From: Citrobacter freundii
GTDB lineage: Bacteria > Bacteroidota > Bacteroidia > Chitinophagales > Chitinophagaceae
Assembly (NCBI GenBank): GCA_003243445.1
Contig: QFQQ01000024.1
Location: 1 to 64,000 of the forward strand
DNA length: 64,000 nucleotides
Direction: 5' to 3'
The notes below the pieces were generated by a model. It saw only the letters and a list, made by a program, of their open reading frames with translations. It was not told where the DNA came from and searched no databases. A program made the translations under genes and the position numbers. This document shows positions 1-7,739 of this stretch, piece after piece. Numbering within the stretch: the stretch's first letter is position 1; each line of letters opens with the position of its first letter.

Positions 1-59
1 TTTATCAAAATAGCACTGTTTATTATCAGCTATACCTTTGAAAATATGTTAGTTTAACT

Positions 60-336
60 AGCAAGTTGGGTTAGTTAAGGTGAAGCTACTCGCTCGGCTG
101 GCGTAGGGCCCCCTCTAAATCTCCCCCCAAGGGGGAGACTTACCACCGCCTGAAATAAGAGATGTCAAATCGTATGAATACTTATATTCTATGCGATTTG
201 CCTTCTCTTTCATGATAACTGTTCAAAGTCTCCCCCTTGGGGGGAGATTTAGAGGGGGCCTAACGCCAGTCAATTCAGGCAGGTTTTGCTAGCTAAACGA
301 CATTGGATTTCAATTGTGGGTGAGGAGTGCGCGAGG
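60..336. repeat. MITE-like palindromic element, copy 1 (left end degraded)
   Basis: A near-palindromic element with inner arms CCCCCTCTAAATCTCCCCC (about 109-128) and its complement (about 236-258), around a centre of about 100 nt. The right terminal repeat runs from about 288 to 335 and matches the ends of two further copies at 6985-7186 and 26603-26893. The left terminal repeat is barely recognisable, apart from GTTAGTTAA near 72. No open reading frame inside is credible. It is probably a non-autonomous mobile element; the left border is uncertain. Confidence 0.7.
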
Positions 337-426
337 GCCTGCCTGGCAAAAAGAGTTCTACCAATCAATTTCCCTTCTGAAAATAGATCGACAATCAATT
401 GATCGCTGTTTTTACCCGACAGCAAA
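337..426. repeat. Segment homologous to 7240-7335, beside the MITE
   Basis: Directly outside the right end of MITE copy 1, this stretch aligns with sequence outside the right end of copy 2. Shared blocks include AAAAAGAGTTC, TTTCCCTT, ATAGATCGA/ACAGATCGA, and GTTTTTACC followed by GACAGCAA. The similarity shows that the dispersed unit was larger than the palindrome, or that flanking DNA was co-duplicated. No coding function is apparent. Confidence 0.6.
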
Positions 427-475
427 CTCCGGAGACTACACACAACCCTTCAAATACAGCAGCACTCAAACGATC

Positions 476-1675
476 TCAAAATATACTCGCTACCTTAAAC
501 TCCTTCTGCATCAGTTCCATATTCCTCCTCAACGTAATTTTTACCCGTTCACCCGTGGCCTGCAGGGCTATTTTATACTGCCCGAAATTCTGCGATAGAT
601 TGTTGTTGATCCCGATCACTTCGTCGCCTTCCATGATTCCTGCGCGATCAGCGGGGGATCCCTTTGCCACATCGCCGATAAGGATCTTATTGTCGACGTA
701 ATAAAGCTCGACGCCGGAATAGGAATAGTCAAATGGGTCGCGGAAATGCGTATTGGGAAGAAGGTGAATGTCGCGTTTCGCGTAATTGAACACGACGTTG
801 AACCGGCGGAAGATATCGTTGCCGATCAATCCGGCCAGGAAAGGGTAGGATGTGACGTTGTAATCGTCCTGGAAAATATAGGTTGGGATGTTCCTGAACC
901 GGTATGGACCGAATTTCAGCTCCTTCAGAACCGTCATATTCATGGCTACTTTACCGCCGATCCCCTCGCCTTCTTTGGGGTAAAGCTTTCTTTTTTTGCG
1001 GATCAGTACGCTGTCTTCCACAAAATCCCTTGAAAGCATCAGGCAGACACCTGCCCCGATATCGTGTAAAAAGCGGGCATTATAGGTGAATTCATCTTTC
1101 ACTCTGGCGTTCTGGACCGGTAGTGTGTTAAGAATCGGCTTGATCAGGAAGCCGCCTTTGGGGTACCGGATGGAGCCTTTTGTGCAGATCTCCATTTGCA
1201 GGCTGTCATAATCTAATTTGACGATATAGCGGATCAGCAGGGAATAGCCGATGATGCCATCCACCCTTTCGCCATAAACACTGCTTAAAGCTGAATAGTC
1301 GTTCACGTGAAAGTTCAGGCTGTCAACGGTCAGACCCGGGAATTTCAGCTTGCGGTTGTATAAAAAGCCTACTTTTTTGATGCCGGCAATGCCACGGATG
1401 GTTTTGTCGGAAGGCTCAGGTTTTAAATGGAAGCTGGCAACGATGGCGGAGTCCAGTGAGATACCACTGCTGCCACTGTCCAGGATGAAATTCAGCGTAT
1501 CAGGAAAATTATCGAGTTGTGCTTTAATGATCACTACGCCGCCGGTCACTTGCGTGATCGGGATCCGGGTAAGCAGGCGGGATGGAGGTTCTACAAACTC
1601 TTCCTGGGCCCGGAGGTTGTTGGTGTTGAGCAACAACGAGGTTACTATAGCAGTTAGCTGGAGAGATCTTTTCAT
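476..1675 (-). CDS. Exported retropepsin-like aspartyl protease with PDZ domain
   Basis: The 399-residue protein starts with a signal peptide (about residues 1-23, ending LRAQ). A retropepsin-like fold follows, with the catalytic motif LDSGSSG (Asp66), and a second lobe has DIGAG near residue 206 in the place of a second D-T/S-G. The C-terminal roughly 90 residues contain a PDZ-like stretch (GSPADRAGIMEGDEVIGIN). This is the architecture of Bacteroidota 'aspartyl protease family' proteins, thought to act on periplasmic or surface peptides. A related protein lies at 58206-59390. The degenerate second motif may mean that activity depends on one lobe or on dimerisation. The substrate is unknown. 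It stands alone, beside MITE copy 1. Confidence 0.8.
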   Translation of the reverse strand: MKRSLQLTAIVTSLLLNTNNLRAQEEFVEPPSRLLTRIPITQVTGGVVIIKAQLDNFPDTLNFILDSGSSGISLDSAIVASFHLKPEPSDKTIRGIAGIKKVGFLYNRKLKFPGLTVDSLNFHVNDYSALSSVYGERVDGIIGYSLLIRYIVKLDYDSLQMEICTKGSIRYPKGGFLIKPILNTLPVQNARVKDEFTYNARFLHDIGAGVCLMLSRDFVEDSVLIRKKRKLYPKEGEGIGGKVAMNMTVLKELKFGPYRFRNIPTYIFQDDYNVTSYPFLAGLIGNDIFRRFNVVFNYAKRDIHLLPNTHFRDPFDYSYSGVELYYVDNKILIGDVAKGSPADRAGIMEGDEVIGINNNLSQNFGQYKIALQATGERVKITLRRNMELMQKEFKVASIF

Positions 1676-1952
1676 ATGACCCTTTCCTCTGGCAGTTTTT
1701 GATTTACGAATGAAATTCGCCGGCAGTTTTCTTTAAAATGGCTTCGTTCAGGAAGCCTGTGCCCCGAAATGAAAATAGAGAAGAAATCTACTAGTTGAGC
1801 TTTGTAACCGACCAACCGCAATTTACAGCCGACCAATAGCGGCTATTGGATACCGGATAACTGACAAAAGTTTACGAAAAGCGGTTGCTACCTAAATTAA
1901 CCTTTTCGCGCCCATAAAAAAAACCGTTCAGCCTTTTTCTTGTTATTGATTG

Positions 1953-1960
1953 TATTTTTG
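1953..1960 (+). promoter_or_regulatory. Bacteroidota -7 promoter element upstream of mqnC
   Basis: TATTTTTG matches the Bacteroidetes -7 consensus TAnnTTTG exactly. Transcription would start near 1967 and give a leader of about 75 nt before the ATG at 2042. It argues against the longer frame that opens at 1940. The rest of the 1676-2041 gap shows no gene. Confidence 0.55.
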
Positions 1961-2041
1961 CCCCGCTTAAAGACGAAAAAGCCGACCCAAGCAAAGCTGG
2001 GCAAGCTTCGACGATGGAATAAGGCAAATAAAACCCCTATC

Positions 2042-3166
2042 ATGGAATTATCCGATTTGTTAGCAAGAGCCCTGAATTTTGAGTTCCTCAGCGTTGAAGA
2101 AGGCGTTTACCTCTATCATCACGCCCCGCTTACTGACCTGATGTTTGTAGCTGATGAGCTGCGCAAGAAACAGGTGCCGCACGGCAAAGTGACCTGGCAG
2201 ATAGACCGGAATGTGAACACGACCAATGTGTGTATCGCCAACTGTAAGTTTTGCAACTTCTTCCGCATACCCGGCCATGCCGATGCCTATATCACGGACA
2301 TGCCGACCTACCGTAAAAAGATCAGTGAAACCCTTAAATATGGAGGAGATCAGCTTCTTCTCCAGGGAGGGCACCACCCGGAACTGGGTCTTCAGTTCTA
2401 TATCGACACCTTTCGCCAGATCAAAGAAGAATTTCCTGATATTAAATTGCACGCACTCGGACCACCCGAGATCGCCCATATCACCAAACTGGAGAAAAGC
2501 ACACACCGCGAAGTGCTGACCGCGCTGAAAAATGCCGGCCTTGATTCACTGCCTGGCGCCGGCGCTGAGATCCTCACCGACCGCGTTCGCCGCCTGATCT
2601 CCAAAGGAAAATGCGGTTCACAGGAATGGCTTGACATTATGCATGAAGCGCATAAGCTGAACATCACCACCTCTGCGACCATGATGTTTGGCCACGTTGA
2701 AACCATCGAAGAGCGTTTCCAGCATCTCGTCAGCATCCGCGAAGTGCAAAGCCGGAAACCTGCTGATGCAAAAGGCTTCCTTGCCTTCATCCCCTGGACA
2801 TTCCAGGATGTGGACACTTTGCTGACGCGTATCCGCGGCGTTCATAACCTGACCACACCTGACGAATATATCCGCATGATCTCGCTCAGCCGGATCATGT
2901 TGCCAAACGTAAAGAATATCCAGGCATCCTGGCTGACCGTTGGGAAACAAACCGCGTCCATCTGTCTCCATGCAGGAGCCAATGACTTCGGTTCGATCAT
3001 GATCGAAGAGAACGTGGTGAGCGCCGCCGGAGCTCCGCATCGCTTTACATATCGTACGATACAGGAAGCGATCAAAGAAGCCGGGTTTGAACCACAACTG
3101 AGAAATCAGCAGTATGAATGGAGACAGATCCCTGCGGCAATTGAAGAACAGGTGATCAATTATTAA
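2042..3166 (+). CDS. mqnC: Cyclic dehypoxanthinyl futalosine synthase (radical SAM)
   Basis: A 374-residue radical SAM enzyme of the futalosine route to menaquinone, the quinone of Bacteroidota respiratory chains. It cyclises dehypoxanthinyl futalosine. The [4Fe-4S] cluster motif CIANCKFC (C-x3-C-x2-C, Cys64/68/71) is followed by the family blocks LLLQGGHHPELG, MMFGHVET, IPWTFQ, and a C-terminal LHAGANDFGSIMIEENVVS. These fit MqnC better than the related MqnE. The start at 2042 gives the usual family length and lies downstream of an exact -7 element. A small membrane-protein gene follows after 19 nt and is probably co-transcribed. No other mqn gene is in the window, so the pathway is scattered. 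Confidence 0.92.
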   Translation: MELSDLLARALNFEFLSVEEGVYLYHHAPLTDLMFVADELRKKQVPHGKVTWQIDRNVNTTNVCIANCKFCNFFRIPGHADAYITDMPTYRKKISETLKYGGDQLLLQGGHHPELGLQFYIDTFRQIKEEFPDIKLHALGPPEIAHITKLEKSTHREVLTALKNAGLDSLPGAGAEILTDRVRRLISKGKCGSQEWLDIMHEAHKLNITTSATMMFGHVETIEERFQHLVSIREVQSRKPADAKGFLAFIPWTFQDVDTLLTRIRGVHNLTTPDEYIRMISLSRIMLPNVKNIQASWLTVGKQTASICLHAGANDFGSIMIEENVVSAAGAPHRFTYRTIQEAIKEAGFEPQLRNQQYEWRQIPAAIEEQVINY

Positions 3167-3185
3167 TTGACTTCGTGTAACTGGA

Positions 3186-3494
3186 ATGAAAGCAAAAAAA
3201 ACCTTCAGCTTATTCAGAAAGATCGCTCTTGCAGAAGGCGTGTCGTTTTTAGTGTTGTTACTTATCGCCATGCCGTTGAAATATCTCGCGGATTCCCCGC
3301 TCGCCGTTCGCTATGTGGGAATGCTGCATGGTGTTTTATTCGTTGCATTTATCATAATGGCATTTGAAGTAAAGAAAGATGCAAAGAAAGATCTGCTATG
3401 GGTGATTAAATCATTTATTGCATCCATTCTTCCGTTCGGAACATTTGTGATGGACAGACAATGGAAAAAAGAAGAAGCAGCTATTACAGCATAA
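3186..3494 (+). CDS. DUF3817-type integral membrane protein
   Basis: A 102-residue membrane protein with about three hydrophobic segments (residues 16-32, 42-58 and 72-88). It carries motifs of the DUF3817 family: an N-terminal ALAEGVSFLVLL, a central KYLADSPLAVRYVGMLHG, and a charged tail DRQWKKEE. The function of the family is unknown. It starts 19 nt after mqnC and ends just before a strong bidirectional hairpin, so it probably forms a two-gene unit with mqnC. Any role in quinone metabolism is only a guess from position. Confidence 0.75.
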   Translation: MKAKKTFSLFRKIALAEGVSFLVLLLIAMPLKYLADSPLAVRYVGMLHGVLFVAFIIMAFEVKKDAKKDLLWVIKSFIASILPFGTFVMDRQWKKEEAAITA

Positions 3495-3496
3495 AG

Positions 3497-3530
3497 AAAG
3501 GCGGTGAATGATCACCGCCTTTTCTTTATT
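3497..3530. terminator. Bidirectional terminator between convergent genes
   Basis: AAAGGCGGTGA at 3497-3507 pairs with TCACCGCCTTT at 3512-3522 (11 bp, 4-nt loop) and is followed by a T-rich run. It lies between the mqnC unit (+) and the HxlR gene (-) and could serve both. Confidence 0.8.
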
Positions 3531-3562
3531 TCGTCCTTGATCAAGAACTTTACGCCGGTAAG

Positions 3563-3916
3563 TTATTTGCCCATGATCTTTTTCCGGTGCTCCACTCCCC
3601 ATTTGCGCAGCTCATTGATCACATCCTGCAGTGATTCGCCATATTCAGTCAAAGAATACTCAACAGTCACCGGTACAGTATCATAAACCGTGCGTTTTAC
3701 CAGTTGATGAGCTTCAAGGTCACGAAGTTCTTTTGACAGCATCTTATCGGTGATCTGTTCTATCTCTTTACCGATCTCGCCAAAGCGTTTATTGCCCAGC
3801 GTTAGCGAAACGATGATCGGCAATTTCCATTTGCCGCTTAACACTTCCAGCGCATCCCGCACAGGCAGGATCATGCCCATACATTGTTCCTTATCTAAGT
3901 TTTTTGCGACTGCCAT
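3563..3916 (-). CDS. HxlR-family transcriptional regulator
   Basis: A 117-residue winged-helix regulator of the HxlR/MarR-like family. The family signature is clear: CPVRDALEVLSGKWK-type opening (here MILPVRDALEVLSGKWKLPI), RFGEIGKEIEQITDKMLSKELRDLE, and VEYSLTEYGESL. The usual N-terminal cysteine used by redox- or quinone-sensing members may be Cys13 (QCMGM). It is divergent from a DoxX-azoreductase pair, and the intergenic region has two and a half palindromic operators. Autoregulation and repression of the divergent genes, with release by quinone, diazo or electrophile stress, is the likely scheme, as in B. subtilis YodB/HypR-type systems (inference). Confidence 0.88.
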   Translation of the reverse strand: MAVAKNLDKEQCMGMILPVRDALEVLSGKWKLPIIVSLTLGNKRFGEIGKEIEQITDKMLSKELRDLEAHQLVKRTVYDTVPVTVEYSLTEYGESLQDVINELRKWGVEHRKKIMGK

Positions 3917-3940
3917 TTTTAAAAAAGTTCATTTTAGCCA

Positions 3941-3991
3941 CTATACTGTAGTATAGTACTATACTTGAGTATAGTACTTACCAAAGTATAG
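3941..3991. promoter_or_regulatory. HxlR operators (two palindromes plus a half-site)
   Basis: Operator 1 is CTATAC-TGTA-GTATAG (3941-3956). Operator 2 is ACTATACT-TG-AGTATAGT (3958-3975), with perfect 8-bp arms. A further half-site AGTATAGT lies at 3985-3992. They sit 25 nt upstream of the HxlR start and just upstream of the -7 element at 4002, positioned to control both directions. Confidence 0.8.
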
Positions 3992-4001
3992 TAAAGGTAG
4001 G

Positions 4002-4009
4002 TAATTTTG
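4002..4009 (+). promoter_or_regulatory. -7 element of the DoxX-azoreductase unit
   Basis: TAATTTTG fits TAnnTTTG exactly. It is 45 nt upstream of the ATG at 4054 and about 10 nt downstream of the last HxlR half-site, so regulator binding would block the -33 region. Confidence 0.6.
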
Positions 4010-4053
4010 GTCTTGAAATAAAAAATCTCACTTACCACACACAAAAGTCGTTT

Positions 4054-4485
4054 ATGAAGTACGCTTTAATAGCAGGCCGTATCCTGTTCTCCCTGATCTT
4101 TATTTTTTCTTCATTTGGTCATTTCAATGCAGAGACCATTGGCTTTGCGGCAAGCAAAGGGGTTCCCCTCGCTTCGGTGCTGGTGCCATTGTCCGGAATT
4201 ATCGAACTGATCGGTGGCATCAGCATCCTGATAGGTTACCGCGCTCGTCTCGGGGCCTGGCTGCTCGTGATCTTCATGATCCCGGTTACATTTACGCTTC
4301 ATCAGTTCTGGACGATCACTGATCCAATGGCTTACCGTTTGGAATTTGTCACTTTCATGAAAAACATTTCCATCACTGGTGGTGCGCTCATCTTAACTTA
4401 TTTCGGCGCCGGTGAATTGAGCGTTGATGCAGCAGGAAAAGCACAACCGTACAGCCTGGCTTCCGGCAAGCAGGCAACCGCATGA
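4054..4485 (+). CDS. DoxX family membrane protein
   Basis: A 143-residue protein with four predicted transmembrane helices (about residues 5-24, 45-65, 71-90, 105-125). It carries DoxX landmarks: GRILFSLIFIFSSFGHF at the start, the glycine-rich LSGIIELIGGISILIGY, and a conserved aromatic pattern. DoxX proteins are quinone-linked or redox membrane proteins of uncertain reaction and are often induced by HxlR/MarR regulators. It is the first gene behind the HxlR operators and is followed by an azoreductase after about 170 nt containing an AT-rich hairpin. Confidence 0.85.
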   Translation: MKYALIAGRILFSLIFIFSSFGHFNAETIGFAASKGVPLASVLVPLSGIIELIGGISILIGYRARLGAWLLVIFMIPVTFTLHQFWTITDPMAYRLEFVTFMKNISITGGALILTYFGAGELSVDAAGKAQPYSLASGKQATA

Positions 4486-4512
4486 TAGAGTTCACTTAAA
4501 CATTGGCATATT

Positions 4513-4616
4513 GAAGTCAAAAGTAAAAAGTAAAAAGTAAAAACGGCTGCCTTTTACGAGAGCGCTGTTGGTTCGATGCTGCATTTTTACTTTTTAATTT
4601 TGACTTTTGACTTCTC
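4513..4616. repeat. Inverted GTAAAAA/TTTTTAC heptamer hairpin
   Basis: Left arm: several GTAAAAA heptamers (about 4514-4541). Right arm: TTTTTAC-type heptamers and GACTTTTGACTT (about 4584-4616). The loop is a GC-richer core that includes GATGCTGCAT. A related element, roughly in the opposite orientation, lies at 25039-25138, and a one-sided tract at 53172-53222. It looks like a small dispersed repeat family. Confidence 0.6.
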
Positions 4617-4652
4617 CAGCGCCACTCTTTTTACATTCTCAACTAATCAATT

Positions 4653-5252
4653 ATGAAAACAATCCTGAAAGTCACCTCCAGCGCAAGAGGTGCGTTATCG
4701 AACAGCAATAAGCTGGTGAATAAGATCATTGCTGAATTGGAGCAACAACATCCCGGCGCGGAAGTGATCAGCCGCAACCTTGTCTCACAGGTTTATCCGC
4801 ACCTTGAAGAGTCGCTTCTCACCGCATTTTATGGTCAGCCGGAAAACAATGATGCACAAACAAAAGCAGCGACCGCAAACTCTGATCAGGCGATCGCAGA
4901 ATTGGAACAGGCTGACTTCATCGTGATCGGCGTGCCGATCTATAATTTCAATATTCCTTCTGCATTGAAAGCATGGATCGATCATATCGTTCGGGCAAAG
5001 AAAACATTCTCTTATGGCAGTGGTGCTCCGGAAGGTTTGGTGAAAGGAAAAAAAGTATATCTCGCCATTGCTTCAGGTGGTGTGTATTCTGAAGGCCCTC
5101 TTCAACCGATCGACTATGCAGTACCCTACCTGAAAACGGTTCTAGGATTTATCGGCATTACGGATATTACTGTATTCAGAGTGGAAGGAGTGAATATGCC
5201 GGGTAATTTGGAAAAGGCGGTCGAGAAAGGTCTAGCGAGTGTGGCAGTCTAA
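4653..5252 (+). CDS. azoR: FMN-dependent NADH:quinone/azo reductase
   Basis: A 199-residue flavodoxin-like oxidoreductase of the AzoR/AcpD family, about the usual length (~200). Family blocks are SSARGALSNSNKLVNKI (FMN phosphate loop), VIGVPIYNFNIPSALKAWIDHIVRAKKTFSYG, and ASGGVYS. It reduces quinones and azo compounds with NADH, using FMN as a dimer in the cytosol. It lies in the DoxX unit behind HxlR operators, consistent with a quinone/electrophile detoxification response. The stop codon touches the long GGTTCCAGA hairpin that follows. Confidence 0.9.
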   Translation: MKTILKVTSSARGALSNSNKLVNKIIAELEQQHPGAEVISRNLVSQVYPHLEESLLTAFYGQPENNDAQTKAATANSDQAIAELEQADFIVIGVPIYNFNIPSALKAWIDHIVRAKKTFSYGSGAPEGLVKGKKVYLAIASGGVYSEGPLQPIDYAVPYLKTVLGFIGITDITVFRVEGVNMPGNLEKAVEKGLASVAV

Positions 5253-5254
5253 AG

Positions 5255-5360
5255 AAGGTTCCAGAGGTTCCAGGAGTTCCAAAAGTTCCAGAGGTTCTGA
5301 AACCTCTACTGTTCGCAGAACCTCTGGAACTTTTGGAACCTCTGAAACCTCTGGAACCTT
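5255..5360. repeat. Long GGTTCCAGA-based inverted repeat between convergent genes
   Basis: Arms of about 45 nt (5255-5299 and 5316-5360) are built from repeated GGTTCCAGAG / CTCTGGAACC units and pair with only a few mismatches around a 16-nt loop. It fills the space between azoR (+) and the next gene (-) and may terminate both. The repetition makes spurious reading frames on both strands. Confidence 0.7.
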
Positions 5361-5365
5361 TCTCC

Positions 5366-5881
5366 TTACCTCTTCTTTCCATCCTTCGCCAACGCTGCTG
5401 CCGCTACCAGCAACTTCTCCATCCACTGTACAAAGGGCAACAGATCTTCCGGTTCTACGATCTCGGCAACACTGCAGGCGGATAAAGCTCCTGTCTGCCA
5501 GCTATGCAACCAGCGCTTCCATCCGGCAAGATCATTTGCTTTAAAAAATTTACGGATGATCTGGGGAGGACTTTCGTCAGACTTCTTTGGACTTCCTTTT
5601 TGTAACTTGATCCAGGCGAGCATTAAATACGCTCCTTCTATAAGCTGTTCGATCTCTTCTGTAAAACGGATCAATGCACCTGGTGTTTTGGATTTCCATA
5701 TGTAGGCAGGCGCAATAGCTGCTTCGCAGAATTCAGCAAACAGCTCTTGCATTTCTTCAGGCGGAATATCTGTATATAATTGTTGCAACACCCAATAAGG
5801 ATCCAATGAGAGAGGATCGCACGCATGCTCCAGCGCAAGGCGATTCAGAAAATAACGTTTATCGGGAGTAGAAGCTGCCAT
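5366..5881 (-). CDS. Hypothetical alpha-helical protein
   Basis: A 171-residue protein of unknown function. It is soluble and largely helical, rich in Trp and Leu (for example YWVLQQLYTDIPPEEMQELFAEFCEAA), with no signal peptide, membrane segment or cysteine motif. The tail is basic (LAKDGKKR). I recognise no family. It is transcribed alone, convergent with azoR. Confidence 0.65.
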   Translation of the reverse strand: MAASTPDKRYFLNRLALEHACDPLSLDPYWVLQQLYTDIPPEEMQELFAEFCEAAIAPAYIWKSKTPGALIRFTEEIEQLIEGAYLMLAWIKLQKGSPKKSDESPPQIIRKFFKANDLAGWKRWLHSWQTGALSACSVAEIVEPEDLLPFVQWMEKLLVAAAALAKDGKKR

Positions 5882-6256
5882 AAAAATGTTTCTAGTTACA
5901 CGTAAAAACCGTAAGGGAACGATATTTCCAACTGATATTTTTTTTGTGGGATCGGTCCATTAAAAAGACTTCGACTTTATTCTAAGAATCCGGATAAAGT
6001 GCTACTGCTATTGTTGCGGCATGCTCCCTCATCAAATCATGAACAATTCATCGCCCGGTTGCTCCGGATCATTTTATGCAGAACAACGCTGCATGTAAGA
6101 TAAAATGAAAACGGCAAACTCCACTAATGCGTTTTTAATCCCGTGATAGTTTTTTGTGGTGAAACAATCAAATTGTTATATCTGATTTAAAAACACGATC
6201 GCACTTTTTATTACGGTAGTCCTTTTTGTAAGTTGCTTTTCCAAAACCCTCTTAAC
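5882..6256. other. Intergenic stretch, no gene seen
   Basis: 375 bases between divergent genes. It contains promoters by necessity, but I could not pick a convincing consensus element, and no RNA or repeat is evident. Confidence 0.5.
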
Positions 6257-6841
6257 ATGAAAATCATTCTACCCTTTTTTCTCCTGTTTCTTTTTTCCGG
6301 GTTATGCCATGCGCAGCAGGACGGTGGTCAACAAAATTTTTATTCCGATACTGCCAGCTATACCAATCTTGAAACAGCTCTCCGCGAAAAAAACGTCCCG
6401 CACAGAGTGGAGTATATCGCTGGCCGGTATATCGCAGGTTATTATTTCGGTGCGATCGTTGTCCGCAATCTGAAAACACAGACAGTAACGAAAGGCGCTT
6501 ATATCAGTGCTGATTCGCCCATCCGTCCAATGCTGTCTGCACCGCGCTGGAATCACAAATCATATATAGACGAAGAGGAATTCGATGAGCTTATTCAATA
6601 TCTTGACAGCTGCAACAATAACTGGAGAAAGGAACAAACTACATCTGCCGTCAGTTATGAGTATGAAACAAAAGATAAATTCAGGCTCTGCTTCGCAGCA
6701 AACGAAGGATCTTCAACCTGGCGGTTCACGCTTGAATTCCGCAACTATTATTTTTTCAATAAAGACAATTTATCAAAGGCCAGAACCGAAGAGATCTTTG
6801 ATGCATTCAAGTTATTCCGGGATACACTGAAACGTTACTGA
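6257..6841 (+). CDS. Exported protein of unknown function
   Basis: A 194-residue protein with an N-terminal signal peptide (MKIILPFFLLFLFSGLCHAQ; the ATG at 6257 is preferred to 6233 because it places the hydrophobic core correctly). The mature part is soluble, with a Tyr- and Arg-rich beta-strand pattern and a terminal helix (RTEEIFDAFKLFRDTLKRY). No known domain was recognised. MITE copy 2 lies downstream. Confidence 0.7.
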   Translation: MKIILPFFLLFLFSGLCHAQQDGGQQNFYSDTASYTNLETALREKNVPHRVEYIAGRYIAGYYFGAIVVRNLKTQTVTKGAYISADSPIRPMLSAPRWNHKSYIDEEEFDELIQYLDSCNNNWRKEQTTSAVSYEYETKDKFRLCFAANEGSSTWRFTLEFRNYYFFNKDNLSKARTEEIFDAFKLFRDTLKRY

Positions 6842-6984
6842 TCGTTATGCTATAAAATAACTAATACCTTTTAATGATAATAACAAAGTATTGCTGCCTG
6901 GTAAAACTTGAGGCTTAGTAGTCAATACACGTGGGTTAAAGTGTTTCACTTGTGTCTTTGGGATGCAAGCTTATCAAAAACCAT

Positions 6985-7186
6985 GATCGCGCATTCCTCC
7001 CCCCACAATTAAAATTCAATGTTGTTTAGTTAGAAAAACCAGCCTGAATTGCCTGGCTGGCGTAGGGCCCCCTCTAAATCTCCCCCTTCAGGGGAGACTT
7101 AGAGGGGGCCCTACGCCAGGCGATCGAATAGCTTTCCGTTAACTAAACGACATTGAATTTTAATTGTGGGGACAGGATGCGCGATC
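6985..7186. repeat. MITE-like palindromic element, copy 2 (short form, intact ends)
   Basis: Terminal inverted repeats begin with GATCGCGCAT (6985) and end with ATGCGCGATC (7186). They extend inward through the CCCCACAATTAAAATTC / GAATTTTAATTGTGGGG arms and the TTTAGTTA / TAACTAAA boxes. The inner arms are the CCCCCTCTAAATCTCCCCC type. Relative to copies 1 and 3, the roughly 110-nt centre is missing, leaving a 202-bp near-perfect palindrome. Confidence 0.78.
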
Positions 7187-7239
7187 TATGAATTCTCCGG
7201 ATAAAATAATACCCACTATAAACAGTATATTACTGTTTA

Positions 7240-7335
7240 CAGGAGCCTGCTTCGAAAAAGAGTTCAATTGCACAGCTTTTCCCTTTAAAAACAGATCGAT
7301 AATTAGCCTGCCGCCGTTTTTACCGGACAGCAATA
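7240..7335. repeat. Segment homologous to 337-426, beside MITE copy 2
   Basis: Aligns with the flank of MITE copy 1 (GAAAAAGAGTTC, TTTCCCTTT, ACAGATCGAT, GTTTTTACCGGACAGCAA). A 53-nt piece between the palindrome end and this block is absent in copy 1. No coding content. Confidence 0.6.
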
Positions 7336-7340
7336 ATAAC

Positions 7341-7368
7341 AAAGGCTGAACATTCCTGCTCAGCCTTT
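7341..7368 (-). terminator. Hairpin downstream of the Spy-like gene
   Basis: AAAGGCTGA (7341-7349) pairs with TCAGCCTTT (7360-7368). It lies just past the stop of the minus-strand gene at 7404. The following run is only moderately U-rich. Confidence 0.5.
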
Positions 7369-7403
7369 GCGTTATCAGGATCTTCCTGATCTCAGGACTT
7401 ATC

Positions 7404-7739
7404 CTACGATTTGTCTTTTCTCTTACTCATCAGCGCTTTGTATTTGGCTAACTGCTCAGGCGTCACAAAGTCTGCGATTTTCGTTTCCTGTTCTTTTTGC
7501 AGATCCAATCTCTTTTGTTTCTGCTGCTCTGCCGTTAACGTGCCATTCTTTTTTACCGCATCCATTTTACCCTGATACTCCTTACTGAGTGCGTCATATT
7601 TGGAAACCTGTTCCGGGTTTAACCGCAATTCGGTCTTTACCTTGTTATCCCATTCCGCCTGACCTTTATCTTTGTTCTGCGCAAACGCAGGAGCTGCAAA
7701 GAATGCGGAAACCAGGAGAGCCATCGCAAGCTTTTTCAT
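7404..7739 (-). CDS. Small exported Spy/CpxP-like helical protein
   Basis: A 111-residue protein with a clear signal peptide (MKKLAMALLVSAFFAAPAFA, cleavage near residue 20). The mature part is charged and helical, with two related blocks (LNPEQVSKYDALSKEYQGKM and VTPEQLAKYKALMSKRK). They resemble the LTxxQ-type motifs of Spy/CpxP periplasmic chaperones or DUF4890-like Bacteroidota proteins. It may bind unfolded envelope proteins. The family assignment is tentative. Confidence 0.65.
   Translation of the reverse strand: MKKLAMALLVSAFFAAPAFAQNKDKGQAEWDNKVKTELRLNPEQVSKYDALSKEYQGKMDAVKKNGTLTAEQQKQKRLDLQKEQETKIADFVTPEQLAKYKALMSKRKDKS

Noticed and set aside
1940..2041. N-terminal extension of MqnC
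   Set aside because: The extension is basic, not family-like, and overlaps an exact -7 promoter element; the start at 2042 gives the normal length.
5239..5544. Repetitive plus-strand frame rich in Gly, Ser and Thr
   Set aside because: It is the translation of the GGTTCCAGA inverted repeat running into the antisense of the 5366-5881 gene.
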